Origin: JBCDAP01 sp038747915
GTDB taxonomy: Bacteria > Planctomycetota > Phycisphaerae > Phycisphaerales > UBA1924
Length of the DNA: 28,647 nucleotides
NCBI GenBank assembly: GCA_038747915.1
Contig: JBCDJJ010000043.1
Span: 1 to 28,647 of the forward strand
Direction: 5' to 3'
Of the stretch, positions 7,102 through 14,849 are shown piece after piece (the first letter of the stretch is position 1; every line of letters starts with the position of its first letter). A model generated the notes under the pieces. It was not told where the DNA came from. It worked only from the letters and a program-made list of their open reading frames with translations, and searched no databases. Made by a program: the position numbers and the translations under genes.

Positions 7102-8577
7102 CTACTCCACACCTCCATCTCCGTACCCCAGCTCGCTCAGCACGCGCTCGTCGCCCACGCCGACCTGCAGCTTCTGCGACGCCACGCGCACCAGTTCCTC
7201 GTCGCTCACCGGGAGTGGGTTCGGCCAGACCACGCGCACGAGCCGCTCGCTCGGGTGCGTGGGCAGCACGCCCGCGAGGTCCGCGGCGAGCAGGCCGAGC
7301 TCGCACACGCGCCGGATGCCGCGCGCAAACTGCACTCGCTTCCGCTCGGTCTTCGAGAGCACGCCGCTCAGCGTGAGCCGCAGCGCCGTCGCGCTCGAGA
7401 GTTGACCGAGCCGTTCGCGCACGGTGCCGAGCACGACCGGCGAGATCGCGCTCGACTTATCCATCGCGCTACGAATCTCCTCGATGTGCGCCGCCTCGCT
7501 CGGTGAGTGGCCGTCACCGCCGAAGCTCACGATCTCGGCCGCTGGATTGTCCGTCACCCACACACGGCCGGGGCCGACGCGCCCCTCACCGAATGTATCG
7601 AGACCTTTGGCGAGATACATATTGAAGCTCTGCATCGTCACGCGGTGCGCCCGGTCGGAGAGCCGCGTGTTGAGCTCGTCTTGAAGCGGGACGAGCGGCT
7701 CGACATCGCTCAACCCGCGCCACTCGAACGGTTGCCCACGGTTCTGCACGTGCACCGCGGGCAGCTCGCCGAGCCGGTTCGGCCCCTCCGCCACAAGCTC
7801 GGCGTTCTCGTACACCTGCCACCACGCGGCGCTCATGACCTCGACAACCTCGACAAGCCCGCGGTGGGCCTCCGCCGCGCCGCCGGTGCCAAACCACCGA
7901 GCGAGTCCACTCAGCGTCCCTCCGGGCCGTGGTGAGCTGGGACGATCCTCCGGCGCCTCGATCTCCGACCGCACCACGTACCCCAGCACCCGCCGGGCAT
8001 CACGTGGATCCACAAGGCCGATGCCGCGTGTCGCGGGGACCACATCAACACGTACACGCTCACCCGCACCACGCGCCGAAGCCTCGTCGGAGGCGCTCGC
8101 GTTGAGCGATCGTGGCGCATCAAACAGCTCGCCCGTGCGCACCACCACGTCGACACTCCCATGCACCGCACCGAGCGTCCCCGCGTCCTGCAGCAGGCCG
8201 AGACCGCCGCTGGCCTCCCACATCCCCTCGCAGAACGCCTCGATCAGTACCGCACGTTCGGGATCGAGCGCATCGCTCTCGATGCGGATGGGCTTGCCGA
8301 ACACGAAGTCGGTGAGCGCATCGATCCGCCACGCGATGTCGTTCTCGACCACGACTTCCACGCCGGGCGACATCGGCGCACCACCCGACCCGCCGCCCAG
8401 GCGTGCTGGTAACCCGCGCTGGTGGGCGAGCCGACCGGTGGTCTCACGCTCGTTGCGGTAGTACGACCAGAGTCGCTCGAGCGCCGGAATCTCATCAGCA
8501 ACGTGCGACGCCATCAGGCCGTCCAGCACACCCGCGGTGAGTCCGATGTCCGCAAACCGTTCGAGCGACCACGCCAT
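7102..8577 (-). CDS. Phage portal protein, SPP1 gp6-like
   Basis: The start is placed at 8577 (MAWSLERFADIGL), with a weak AAAGG upstream. An in-frame GTG at 8634 would add a basic, unlikely leader. The 491-residue product has features of SPP1 gp6-like portals. These are NDIAWRIDALTDFVFGKPI about 90 residues in, DELNTRLSDRAHRVTMQSFN with the adjoining NMYLAKGLD, and a C-terminal helical domain with ERLGQLSSATALRLTLSGVL. Portals form the dodecameric ring through which DNA enters the capsid, and they normally dock a terminase. No terminase gene precedes this one in the window: the next 430 bases upstream are non-coding and then host-type genes begin. The length is normal and the frame is intact. 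Confidence 0.85.
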   Translation of the reverse strand: MAWSLERFADIGLTAGVLDGLMASHVADEIPALERLWSYYRNERETTGRLAHQRGLPARLGGGSGGAPMSPGVEVVVENDIAWRIDALTDFVFGKPIRIESDALDPERAVLIEAFCEGMWEASGGLGLLQDAGTLGAVHGSVDVVVRTGELFDAPRSLNASASDEASARGAGERVRVDVVPATRGIGLVDPRDARRVLGYVVRSEIEAPEDRPSSPRPGGTLSGLARWFGTGGAAEAHRGLVEVVEVMSAAWWQVYENAELVAEGPNRLGELPAVHVQNRGQPFEWRGLSDVEPLVPLQDELNTRLSDRAHRVTMQSFNMYLAKGLDTFGEGRVGPGRVWVTDNPAAEIVSFGGDGHSPSEAAHIEEIRSAMDKSSAISPVVLGTVRERLGQLSSATALRLTLSGVLSKTERKRVQFARGIRRVCELGLLAADLAGVLPTHPSERLVRVVWPNPLPVSDEELVRVASQKLQVGVGDERVLSELGYGDGGVE

Positions 8578-8694
8578 CGCACACGCCTTTCGGTGATCTC
8601 GTGTGGGCGGCCGCGACCGTCGCGTTCGCCCCACACCTAGGCGTGAGCGGTCATCGATCGGCGCACAACGATGGTCACCCCGCGCGCGCGGAAT

Positions 8695-8734
8695 GATCGC
8701 AACATGTGCGATCGCATCGAGATAAAAAAATCTC
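8695..8734. repeat. Two small adjoining hairpins upstream of the capsid cassette
   Basis: GATCGCA (8695-8701) pairs with TGCGATC (8707-8713) around a 5-base loop. Immediately after it, GAGAT (8719-8723) pairs with ATCTC (8730-8734) around an A-tract. Positions 8707-8716 also form the 10-bp palindrome TGCGATCGCA. This could be an operator or leader structure for the portal transcript, but no known protein site was recognised. Confidence 0.35.
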
Positions 8735-8885
8735 CACGAACTTTGAGATTCCGAAAACGCACGTCACACCCGTGCGCACGAACGTGACCCACGACACCAG
8801 AACAGCAACGACGATAGATGCCCAGCTCACGATGGATGCCCGGCTGCTGCGCACCAGAAGCCGGACACGCTCGTCGCATCCTCGC

Positions 8886-8961
8886 GTGCCACTGGCGGCT
8901 TATCCGCCAGTGCTCGAAAACTTCGGAACTCCCACTCGTGGTCAAGTCGCCGGTGGCACCC
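8886..8961. repeat. Double-hairpin (REP/BIME-like) repeat, copy 1
   Basis: This copy aligns without gaps to the element at 16504-16581 as a 27-base hairpin (CACTGGCGG...CCGCCAGTG), a 20-base spacer and a 29-base second hairpin ending in GTGGCACCC. The second hairpin is more degraded here than in copy 2. The two arms are inverted versions of one unit, as in paired REP elements. No RAYT transposase gene is in the window. Confidence 0.75.
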
Positions 8962-9009
8962 AAGCGAATCAATTCGAGTTGCGCGTGAGATCCCGCCTGG
9001 TGCTCATCT

Positions 9010-9285
9010 TCAGGTGTCCGTTGATGCACCCGCCTCGATCACCTCAACCTCGGAGTTGCGGTCGAGGTTGATCTTGACGATCTCGCCGTTGCCCTTGCGG
9101 AGCTCGATACGGTCGAGCCACAGCTTGTCGTCGGGCATGTGGGCAAACCAACTGCCCGTGGCCTGCCGACCGACACGGAGCACCTCGCCCTCGACGACGG
9201 TCTCGGAGGCGCGCTCGCCCCACTCAATCCGCTGACGGATCCGCACGCGGTCGCCCGGTGCCACATGCAGGTCTTCAAGTCGCAT
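9010..9285 (-). CDS. Conserved small protein of unknown function
   Basis: The start is taken as the ATG at 9285, which overlaps the stop of the upstream lipoprotein gene as TGATG and implies coupled translation. A GTG one codon earlier is possible. The 91-residue product looks like a small beta-barrel: HVAPGDRVRIRQRIEWGER, TVVEGEVLRVGRQATGSWFA, KLWLDRIELRKGNGEIVKI and a short acidic tail. I recall similar proteins in planctomycete genomes but no assigned function. The fold may be SH3-like or KOW-like, which would fit binding to nucleic acid or ribosomes. It has no signal peptide, so it should be cytosolic, in contrast to the exported partner encoded just upstream. Confidence 0.7.
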   Translation of the reverse strand: MRLEDLHVAPGDRVRIRQRIEWGERASETVVEGEVLRVGRQATGSWFAHMPDDKLWLDRIELRKGNGEIVKINLDRNSEVEVIEAGASTDT

Positions 9286-9866
9286 CACGGCGCTCCTGAT
9301 CCTTGATCCGCGGCGTCATCGAGCGGCCACCCGTACAGCGTAGGGCGCTCGTAGGCGCCAACGGTCCACGCCCGGGCGCTCTCGACCCCCCACCGCTCGC
9401 CGAGACCCGCGCGAAGCCGCACGGTGACCTGCTGCGTCACCCCTTCGGCGCTCACACCCGTGCCCACCACAGTGCTCACCGGGCGGACCACATCCACCGT
9501 CGCCTCCTCACCGCGGAGCCACACACGCGTGATGTGATAGGCCGGCCACCCCGCCTCGATCGCCCGGGGGTCGACCCGCCACGCGTCCTGATCACCGATC
9601 AGGCGCACCGTTCGCTCAGCGACCGCGCGATCGGTGCCGAGGGGGAAGTTCACCATGTACCGGCCCTCAGCGGGCCACTCCTCGGTTACGAACCGCACGG
9701 CCACGGCTATCACGTCCGGTATCGGGTCGAAGCCGAGCTGATGGACCGCAACATCCCCGTCCTGGGGAGGCCAGTTCACGTACGACACGCACGCGGCGCT
9801 CGCGAGAGCGCCCGCAAGACATCCAACCGCCGCCGCACGCCGAAGCCATCTGCTCGCAGGTCTCAT
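9285..9866 (-). CDS. Lipoprotein of unknown function
   Basis: The product (193 residues) begins with an Arg-rich N-region, a hydrophobic core and the lipobox LASAAC, so it should be lipid-modified and exported. The mature part opens with VSYVNWPPQDGDVAVHQLGF. Two possible domains follow: an alpha/beta part near VIAVAVRFVTEEWPAEGRY, and a beta-rich part near VTQQVTVRLRAGLGERW. No family was recognised. It overlaps the downstream small gene by TGATG, so the two are translated together. It diverges from ubiX with only 27 bases between starts. The two promoters must therefore overlap or lie within coding sequence. Confidence 0.7.
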   Translation of the reverse strand: MRPASRWLRRAAAVGCLAGALASAACVSYVNWPPQDGDVAVHQLGFDPIPDVIAVAVRFVTEEWPAEGRYMVNFPLGTDRAVAERTVRLIGDQDAWRVDPRAIEAGWPAYHITRVWLRGEEATVDVVRPVSTVVGTGVSAEGVTQQVTVRLRAGLGERWGVESARAWTVGAYERPTLYGWPLDDAADQGSGAP

Positions 9867-9893
9867 CGACCCAACACTCTACAGTCAAGCCCG

Positions 9894-10574
9894 ATGCCAC
9901 ACCCCACCGCCGCCGCTGCCCCGTCCGACACCGCCCCACGCCCCGCCGTGCCGAAGAAGCTCGTCGTGGGCATCACCGGTGCCTCGGGCGCCGCGTACGC
10001 CCAGCACCTGTGTACCACGATCCACCACCTCGGACACGAGCTGCACATCGTGATCACCGACTACGGCAAGCGGCTGCTCATCGACGAGCTCGGCCCGACA
10101 GGCCCGCGTCTCGAGACACTCTGCAGCCTGGAACTCGAACCGGGCCAGCAACTCGACCCGCGCGACGCCCCCCACTCGCACGGCATCTACCTGCACCCGC
10201 TGAACAACGTCGGCGCGACACTCGGCTCGGGCTCGTTCCGGCACGACGGCATGGCGATCGTGCCGTGCTCGTCGAACACGCTCGGGGCGATCGCGAACGG
10301 GTACGGCGACCACCTGCTGCATCGCGCCGCGGCGGTGTGCCTGAAGGAACGGTTCCCGCTGGTGATCGCGCACCGCGAGGCCCCGCTCAACCGCGTGGAT
10401 CTCAAGAACATGCTGTCGCTGCACGACGCGGGCGCGACCATCTGTCCGACCAACCCCGGCTTTTACTTCCTGCCGGAGTCGATCGACGAGATCATCGCGT
10501 TCATGACGGCCCGGTTCCTCGACTGCCTCGGCGTCGAGCACCGGTTCAAGCGCTGGGGTGACCACGAATCCTGA
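9894..10574 (+). CDS. ubiX: Flavin prenyltransferase UbiX
   Basis: UbiX joins a dimethylallyl group to FMN to make the prenylated flavin cofactor needed by UbiD-type decarboxylases in ubiquinone or menaquinone synthesis. The start at 9894 gives 226 residues with a proline-rich leader of about 20. The family signatures are clear: KLVVGITGASGAAYAQHL at the start of the Rossmann-like core, PCSSNTLGAIANGYGDHLLH, then LKERFPLVIAHREAPLN and NPGFYFLPESIDEIIAFMT near the end. The length is slightly above the usual 190-210 because of the leader and an internal insert near residues 70-95. A UbiA-type prenyltransferase lies about 4.3 kb downstream on the same strand. No ubiD gene is in the window. No strong ribosome binding site is seen. 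Confidence 0.93.
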   Translation: MPHPTAAAAPSDTAPRPAVPKKLVVGITGASGAAYAQHLCTTIHHLGHELHIVITDYGKRLLIDELGPTGPRLETLCSLELEPGQQLDPRDAPHSHGIYLHPLNNVGATLGSGSFRHDGMAIVPCSSNTLGAIANGYGDHLLHRAAAVCLKERFPLVIAHREAPLNRVDLKNMLSLHDAGATICPTNPGFYFLPESIDEIIAFMTARFLDCLGVEHRFKRWGDHES

Positions 10575-10589
10575 GTGATCGCCCGGGTG

Positions 10590-11789
10590 CTAGTCCTCGT
10601 CAATCACATCAAGCACTGGCCCGGCACCCCATATCTGGCCATAGCGAGCACCGGTCAATTCTCTCAAGAAACCCAAAGATTCAAGTCGCTGAATGTATCC
10701 TCGCGCCGTTGGATTGGAAACATCGAGCAGACGCTCTGCCGTCCCAACGTCAATCGCGAGGTGCTCCACAAACAGATCAACAAGATGGAGCGTCCCCGAT
10801 GGCGCACGATTGCTCAGCAAGTTCTGACGAATCCGATCTCGTGCATCCTTGATCCTGGTCAGACGAATCGACGCGTCGCGTGCTTGCTCTGCGACCGCAA
10901 CCAAGAAGAATTCAATCCACTGCTCCCATGCACCATCGGTGCTTACGCGGAGCAAGCAGTCTGCATACTCACGTCGTCGACGCTCGAATGACGCGCTGAT
11001 GTAAACAAGCGGCTGAGGGAGTAATCCACTTCGAAGCAGCGAAAGCACAATCAATACGCGACCAAGTCGCCCATTCCCATCGCCGTAAGGGTGGATTGCT
11101 TCAAATTGGTAATGCATCATCGCGATTGCGATCAATGCCGGCCAGGGCCTCAGTGGCTCGTTCCAGCAACGCTCCAACGCCCTTAGACACGTCGTCAGCG
11201 ACTCGCCCGGCGGAGGAGGAACAAATCGCGCTGAACTGAAGTCGTCCTTCGATCCGCCAATCCTGTTCTGAATCGATCGAATCTCACCGGTCCTTTGCTC
11301 GTCACCCCGTGCGCCCGAGAGCAGGATTCGATGCATGTCATTGACAAGTCGAACACAAAGCGGCAAGTCAGACTCGATTCCATGCCACAGCGCGCGGCGA
11401 TAATTCGCGACTTCAATCGTATCGGGTTTGGTCGGGCGTTCTCCAGCTTCGTATCTCGCCACCTCCTCCGCCGTCGCGATCGTGTCCTCGATCTTTGATG
11501 ACACACGGGCCTCGCGGCGCATGAGTGGTGCCGCGAGTAACCGGGCCACAGTCACGTCATGTGCCAAACCTCGCAGATCGCCGAGTGCGAGCAATGCCTC
11601 GTCATATGCTTCCCGCACCGCGAAGAGCACCGCCGCCGCATCAATCCGCGCCGGCGGCAGTGGATCTGGCACAAACGCCTGACCAGATGCGAGCCGGGTC
11701 TGGCGAACACCTCCCGACTGATATTCTTCGTAGGCCGTTGTCTGCACCAGCTGCCCTGGAGCATTCCCAGTGACCCTCTCTGTCCACAT
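10590..11789 (-). CDS. Fic-domain protein with C-terminal winged helix, probably AMP transferase
   Basis: Fic proteins usually transfer AMP from ATP to Ser, Thr or Tyr of target proteins. The 399-residue product carries the full catalytic motif HPYGDGNGRLGR (residues 233-244), with His233 as the expected base. Ser97-xxx-Glu101 (SSKIED) fits the inhibitory helix of class II Fic proteins, which blocks the ATP site by its Glu. The residue after Glu is Asp rather than the usual Gly or Asn. The last 70 or so residues (VGTAERLLDVSNPTARGYIQ and onward) look like a winged helix that could bind DNA. The gene is convergent with ubiX, with 15 bases between the stops, and is less GC-rich than its neighbours. 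Its upstream gap is strongly AT-rich. Both point to horizontal transfer. No antitoxin-like partner gene is seen. Confidence 0.9.
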   Translation of the reverse strand: MWTERVTGNAPGQLVQTTAYEEYQSGGVRQTRLASGQAFVPDPLPPARIDAAAVLFAVREAYDEALLALGDLRGLAHDVTVARLLAAPLMRREARVSSKIEDTIATAEEVARYEAGERPTKPDTIEVANYRRALWHGIESDLPLCVRLVNDMHRILLSGARGDEQRTGEIRSIQNRIGGSKDDFSSARFVPPPPGESLTTCLRALERCWNEPLRPWPALIAIAMMHYQFEAIHPYGDGNGRLGRVLIVLSLLRSGLLPQPLVYISASFERRRREYADCLLRVSTDGAWEQWIEFFLVAVAEQARDASIRLTRIKDARDRIRQNLLSNRAPSGTLHLVDLFVEHLAIDVGTAERLLDVSNPTARGYIQRLESLGFLRELTGARYGQIWGAGPVLDVIDED

Positions 11790-12001
11790 GCTTGTCAGCC
11801 TTCAATCTTGGTCGCCATTTGAAAGCATAACCAGGATTCTCTTTCAAACTGATTGACAGATCGAAAATTGGTTTTGATTCTGTAAAAAACACTATATGTT
11901 GTGGTATATGAAAAATAATTATCTATATGTAGATGATTTTGGATTTTCCTAGTCTTGACGTCCAAAGGAACTCAGCTGTCGTACACGAGACGACAAGCTG
12001 C

Positions 12002-12030
12002 TTTACAGAATAAGGGTTTTTTGGTATCTT
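12002..12030 (+). promoter_or_regulatory. Sigma-70-type promoter for the lactate genes
   Basis: TTTACA (12002-12007) and TATCTT (12025-12030) are separated by exactly 17 bases. Transcription would start near 12037, giving a very short leader before the ATG at 12058. The promoter lies inside the AT-rich gap. Confidence 0.55.
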
Positions 12031-12053
12031 CGTCTCCCCCAGTTACGGAGACG
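12031..12053 (+). promoter_or_regulatory. Inverted repeat covering the ribosome binding site of the lactate dehydrogenase gene
   Basis: CGTCTCC (12031-12037) can pair with GGAGACG (12047-12053) around a 9-base loop. The right arm contains GGAGA, the only ribosome binding site before the ATG at 12058. The hairpin would hide that site if transcription starts at or before 12031. It could instead be an operator overlapping the transcription start. Confidence 0.4.
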
Positions 12054-12057
12054 ACCC

Positions 12058-13089
12058 ATGCGCACCGCCGTCTTCTCAGCCCGTCCGTACGACAAACGCT
12101 CCCTCACCGCCGCGAACGAGGCCGCTGGCTCCCCGCACGAGCTGGACTTCTTCGAGGCCGCTGTCGGACCCACCGCGGGCCCTCGGCTCTCGCCGCGGAC
12201 CGTGGGGCTGGCCGAGGGGCACACCGCGGCCTGCGCCTTCACAAACGACGATCTCGGTCGCGACACGCTCACCGGGCTCGCGGACCTCGGATGCACGACC
12301 ATCGCGCTGCGGTGCGCCGGGTTCAACAACCTCGACCTGAAGGCCGCCCGCGAGCTCGGCTTCAAGATCGCGCGTGTGCCGGCCTACTCGCCGCACGCTG
12401 TCGCCGAGCACACGGTTGCGCTGCTGCTCGCGGTCAACCGCAAGATCCACCGCGCGCACGCGCGCGTGCGTGAGCAGAACTTCGCGCTCGAAGGCTTGCT
12501 CGGCTTCGACCTGTTCCAGAAGACGGTCACCATTGTCGGCACCGGCGCGATCGGCTCAGCCCTAGCCCGCATCATGCTCGGCTTCGGATGCACCGTGCTC
12601 GCGGTGGATCCGGTCGAATCCGACGAGCTCAAGTCGCTCGGCGTGACGTACCTCCCGCTGATGGAAGCCCTCCCGCAAACGCGGATCGTGTGCTTGTGCT
12701 GCCCGCTCAACGAGCACACCTTCCACCTGATGAACGAGCACTCGCTCGGTGTGATGCCGAAGGGCGCTGTGCTCGTAAACACCGCGCGCGGCGGTGTGGT
12801 CGACACGCCGGCGCTTATCAACGCCCTCAAGCGCGAGCACCTCGGCGCCGTGGCCCTCGATGTCTACGAGGAGGAAGAGAACCTCTTCTTCGAGGATCGC
12901 TCGGCCTCCATCCTGACCGACGATGTGTTCGCGCGCCTGCTCACCTTCTCCAACGTGCTCATCACCTCGCACCAGGCCTTCTTCACCGAGGAGGCACTCC
13001 ACGCCATCGCCTCGACCACGGTGGAGAACCTCCGCGCCATCGGGTACGACGGCACCATCCCCGACGCCAACGTCATCCCCGGCCTCTGA
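12058..13089 (+). CDS. ldhA: D-lactate dehydrogenase (fermentative type, 2-hydroxyacid dehydrogenase family)
   Basis: The enzyme interconverts pyruvate and D-lactate using NADH/NAD+ in the cytosol. The 343-residue length and all key features fit the LdhA group. The nucleotide-binding GTGAIGSA is at 161-168 and NTARGG at 241-246 carries catalytic Arg244. DVYEEE at 268-273 carries the expected Glu273, and TSHQAFFTEEA at 303-313 carries His305. The segment LFFEDRS after the Glu is typical of LdhA rather than of phosphoglycerate dehydrogenase. GGAGA precedes the ATG and a sigma-70-type promoter lies close upstream. The next gene, 21 bases away, encodes an LctP-type lactate permease, so the pair probably makes and moves lactate. 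Substrate choice within the 2-hydroxyacid family is inferred from these motifs and the neighbour. Confidence 0.88.
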   Translation: MRTAVFSARPYDKRSLTAANEAAGSPHELDFFEAAVGPTAGPRLSPRTVGLAEGHTAACAFTNDDLGRDTLTGLADLGCTTIALRCAGFNNLDLKAARELGFKIARVPAYSPHAVAEHTVALLLAVNRKIHRAHARVREQNFALEGLLGFDLFQKTVTIVGTGAIGSALARIMLGFGCTVLAVDPVESDELKSLGVTYLPLMEALPQTRIVCLCCPLNEHTFHLMNEHSLGVMPKGAVLVNTARGGVVDTPALINALKREHLGAVALDVYEEEENLFFEDRSASILTDDVFARLLTFSNVLITSHQAFFTEEALHAIASTTVENLRAIGYDGTIPDANVIPGL

Positions 13090-13110
13090 CCCGCACCACC
13101 GAGCCCAACG

Positions 13111-14802
13111 ATGACGCTCGCCCTGGCCATCCTCCCGCTCGCGGCGCTCATCCTCGCCATGACGGTGCAGGCGCCGAAGCTGCGGCTCCCGCTGCCCGCT
13201 CAGCACGCGCTCCCCTTGGCCGCTGCACTGGCCGGCATCGTTCAGCTCATCTATCTCAATCTCCCCGGTCACGCGTCGGGCGCCGTCATCGAGATCTACG
13301 CCAGGATCGTCGAGGGGCTGCTCGCCTCGCTCACGCCGCTCGGCATCGTGTTCGGGGCCATCCTGCTGTTCAACACACTTGATCGCGCGGGCGCCATGCG
13401 CGTGCTGACGACCCAACTCCAGCGCATCAGCCCGCACCCCGTCGCACAGGTCATGCTCGTCGGGTGGGCGTTCTCGTACCTCCTCGAGGGCTTAAGCGGC
13501 TTCGGCACACCCGCGGCGCTCGCCGCCCCGATCCTCGTCGGACTGGGGTTCCCCGCGGTCCGTGCCGCCGCCGCCTGTCTCGTCATGAACACCATCCCCG
13601 TGGTCTTCGGCGCCGTGGGCACGCCGATCTGGTTCGGCATGGGTGAGCTTGGGCTCACCGACGACGAGATCACGAACCTCGCGCGACGCGCCGCACTCAT
13701 CCAGATCGCGGCAGCCCCGGTCGTCGCGCTGCTGGCCCTGGCCATCCTGTTCCCGTGGTCCACCATCGTGCGCGCGCTGCACTACATCCTGCCCGTGGTC
13801 GCGGCGCCGCTCGCCGCGTCGTTCGCCGTCGCACGCTTTAGCGTTGAGTTCCCCTCGATCATCGGCGGACTCGCCGGGCTTGCCGCTGCGATCGCCCTGG
13901 CACGCACACTCCGTGCCCCACATCAACCACCCCATTCGTCGCCCTCCTCGCCCCATGAACCCGCCGGTCCCCGTCTCTCCACGCTGCGCGCCGCCACACC
14001 GTTCCTGCTCACCGTCGCCCTCCTCGCCGCCACGCGCCTCGAAGCGCTCGGCCTCAAGGCACTCCTCACGGCAAACTCACCGCGCGCTCACCTCAATCTC
14101 GCCCCGCTCGGCGACCTCTCGCTCTCGCCCTCGGGCGTCATCCGCCTCGAGCACATCTTCAACACCGACATCGCGTGGTCGATGCCGGTGCTCTACGTCC
14201 CCTTCATCATCCCCTTCGTCCTGGTCTCGCTCATCACGATCCCGCTGTTGCGCATCCCCGCACCCACTGTCCGATCGGTGTGGGCCGACACCACGGCGCG
14301 GCTCGTGAGACCGGCCGTCGCGCTCGCGGGCGCGCTCGTGCTCGTCAAGCTGCTCATGCACGGCGGCGCCCAAGCCCCGGTGGTCCTGATCGGTCAGCAC
14401 CTCGCCGACGTCGTCGCCATGATCAACCCCGATCTCTGGCCCGCGGTCGCCCCACTGCTCGGTGCCCTCGGCTCGTTCTTCTCCGGCTCCGCGACCGTCT
14501 CGAACCTCACCTTCGCCCCCGTTCAGCTCGCCATCGCCGAGCGCCTCGACCTGGACACCGCCACCGTCCTGGCCATGCAAGCCATCGGCGGCGCCCTCGG
14601 CAACATGGTCTGCGTACACAACATTGTGGCCGTCGCCGCGGTCCTCGGCCTCATCCGCGCCGCCGGCGCCACCACCGACAATGACGACGATGCCCGCCCG
14701 AGCGACGAGGTGGCCCACCCCGTGTCCCACATCCTCCACCGGACCACCCTGCCCCTGCTCGCCGCCTGCGCTGCGAGCGCCGCCGCGCTACTCGTGCTCT
14801 AG
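13111..14802 (+). CDS. lctP: LctP-type lactate permease
   Basis: This is a polytopic inner-membrane protein of 563 residues with about a dozen hydrophobic segments. LctP/LldP proteins carry lactate or glycolate with protons. Family hallmarks are EGLSGFGTPAALAAPILVGL near residue 130, GSATVSNLTFAPVQLAIAE near 460 and GALGNMVCVHNIVAVAAVLG near 490. A Pro/Ser/His-rich cytosolic loop lies near residues 270-290. The gene follows the D-lactate dehydrogenase gene by 21 bases and almost certainly shares its transcript. This pairing favours lactate export after fermentation or uptake for oxidation, and the sequence cannot tell the direction. The start at 13111 was chosen because it follows the upstream stop closely and begins directly with a membrane segment. 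Confidence 0.9.
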   Translation: MTLALAILPLAALILAMTVQAPKLRLPLPAQHALPLAAALAGIVQLIYLNLPGHASGAVIEIYARIVEGLLASLTPLGIVFGAILLFNTLDRAGAMRVLTTQLQRISPHPVAQVMLVGWAFSYLLEGLSGFGTPAALAAPILVGLGFPAVRAAAACLVMNTIPVVFGAVGTPIWFGMGELGLTDDEITNLARRAALIQIAAAPVVALLALAILFPWSTIVRALHYILPVVAAPLAASFAVARFSVEFPSIIGGLAGLAAAIALARTLRAPHQPPHSSPSSPHEPAGPRLSTLRAATPFLLTVALLAATRLEALGLKALLTANSPRAHLNLAPLGDLSLSPSGVIRLEHIFNTDIAWSMPVLYVPFIIPFVLVSLITIPLLRIPAPTVRSVWADTTARLVRPAVALAGALVLVKLLMHGGAQAPVVLIGQHLADVVAMINPDLWPAVAPLLGALGSFFSGSATVSNLTFAPVQLAIAERLDLDTATVLAMQAIGGALGNMVCVHNIVAVAAVLGLIRAAGATTDNDDDARPSDEVAHPVSHILHRTTLPLLAACAASAAALLVL

Positions 14803-14849
14803 CACCACGCCCGTGTGCACGCACGCGACACCCGCGTGACAATACTCCC

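Larger units (their letters stand above)
8578..9009. other. Intergenic region upstream of the portal gene
   Basis: No convincing gene lies here. The region holds small hairpins at 8695-8734 and one copy of the double-hairpin repeat at 8886-8961. It is where a promoter for the minus-strand capsid cassette should be. A terminase gene would normally lie at this position, and none is present. No integrase, attachment-site repeat or tRNA gene was found. Confidence 0.5.
11790..12057. other. AT-rich divergent intergenic region
   Basis: About 270 bases between the starts of the Fic gene and the D-lactate dehydrogenase gene are far poorer in GC than the rest of the window, most of all at about 11830-11950. 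TTTACAGAAT occurs at 12002-12011, and its reverse complement lies near 11874-11883. A promoter and a leader hairpin for the plus strand lie at its right end. No gene, transposase or target-site duplication was recognised. Confidence 0.6.

Noticed and set aside
11874..12011. Inverted TTTACAGAAT copies as ends of a mobile element
   Set aside because: The 10-base match lies in AT-rich DNA where it may arise by chance, and no transposase or target duplication accompanies it.
12562..13437. A 291-residue minus-strand frame opposite ldhA and lctP
   Set aside because: It is composed of charged low-complexity sequence and is antisense to two clear genes.
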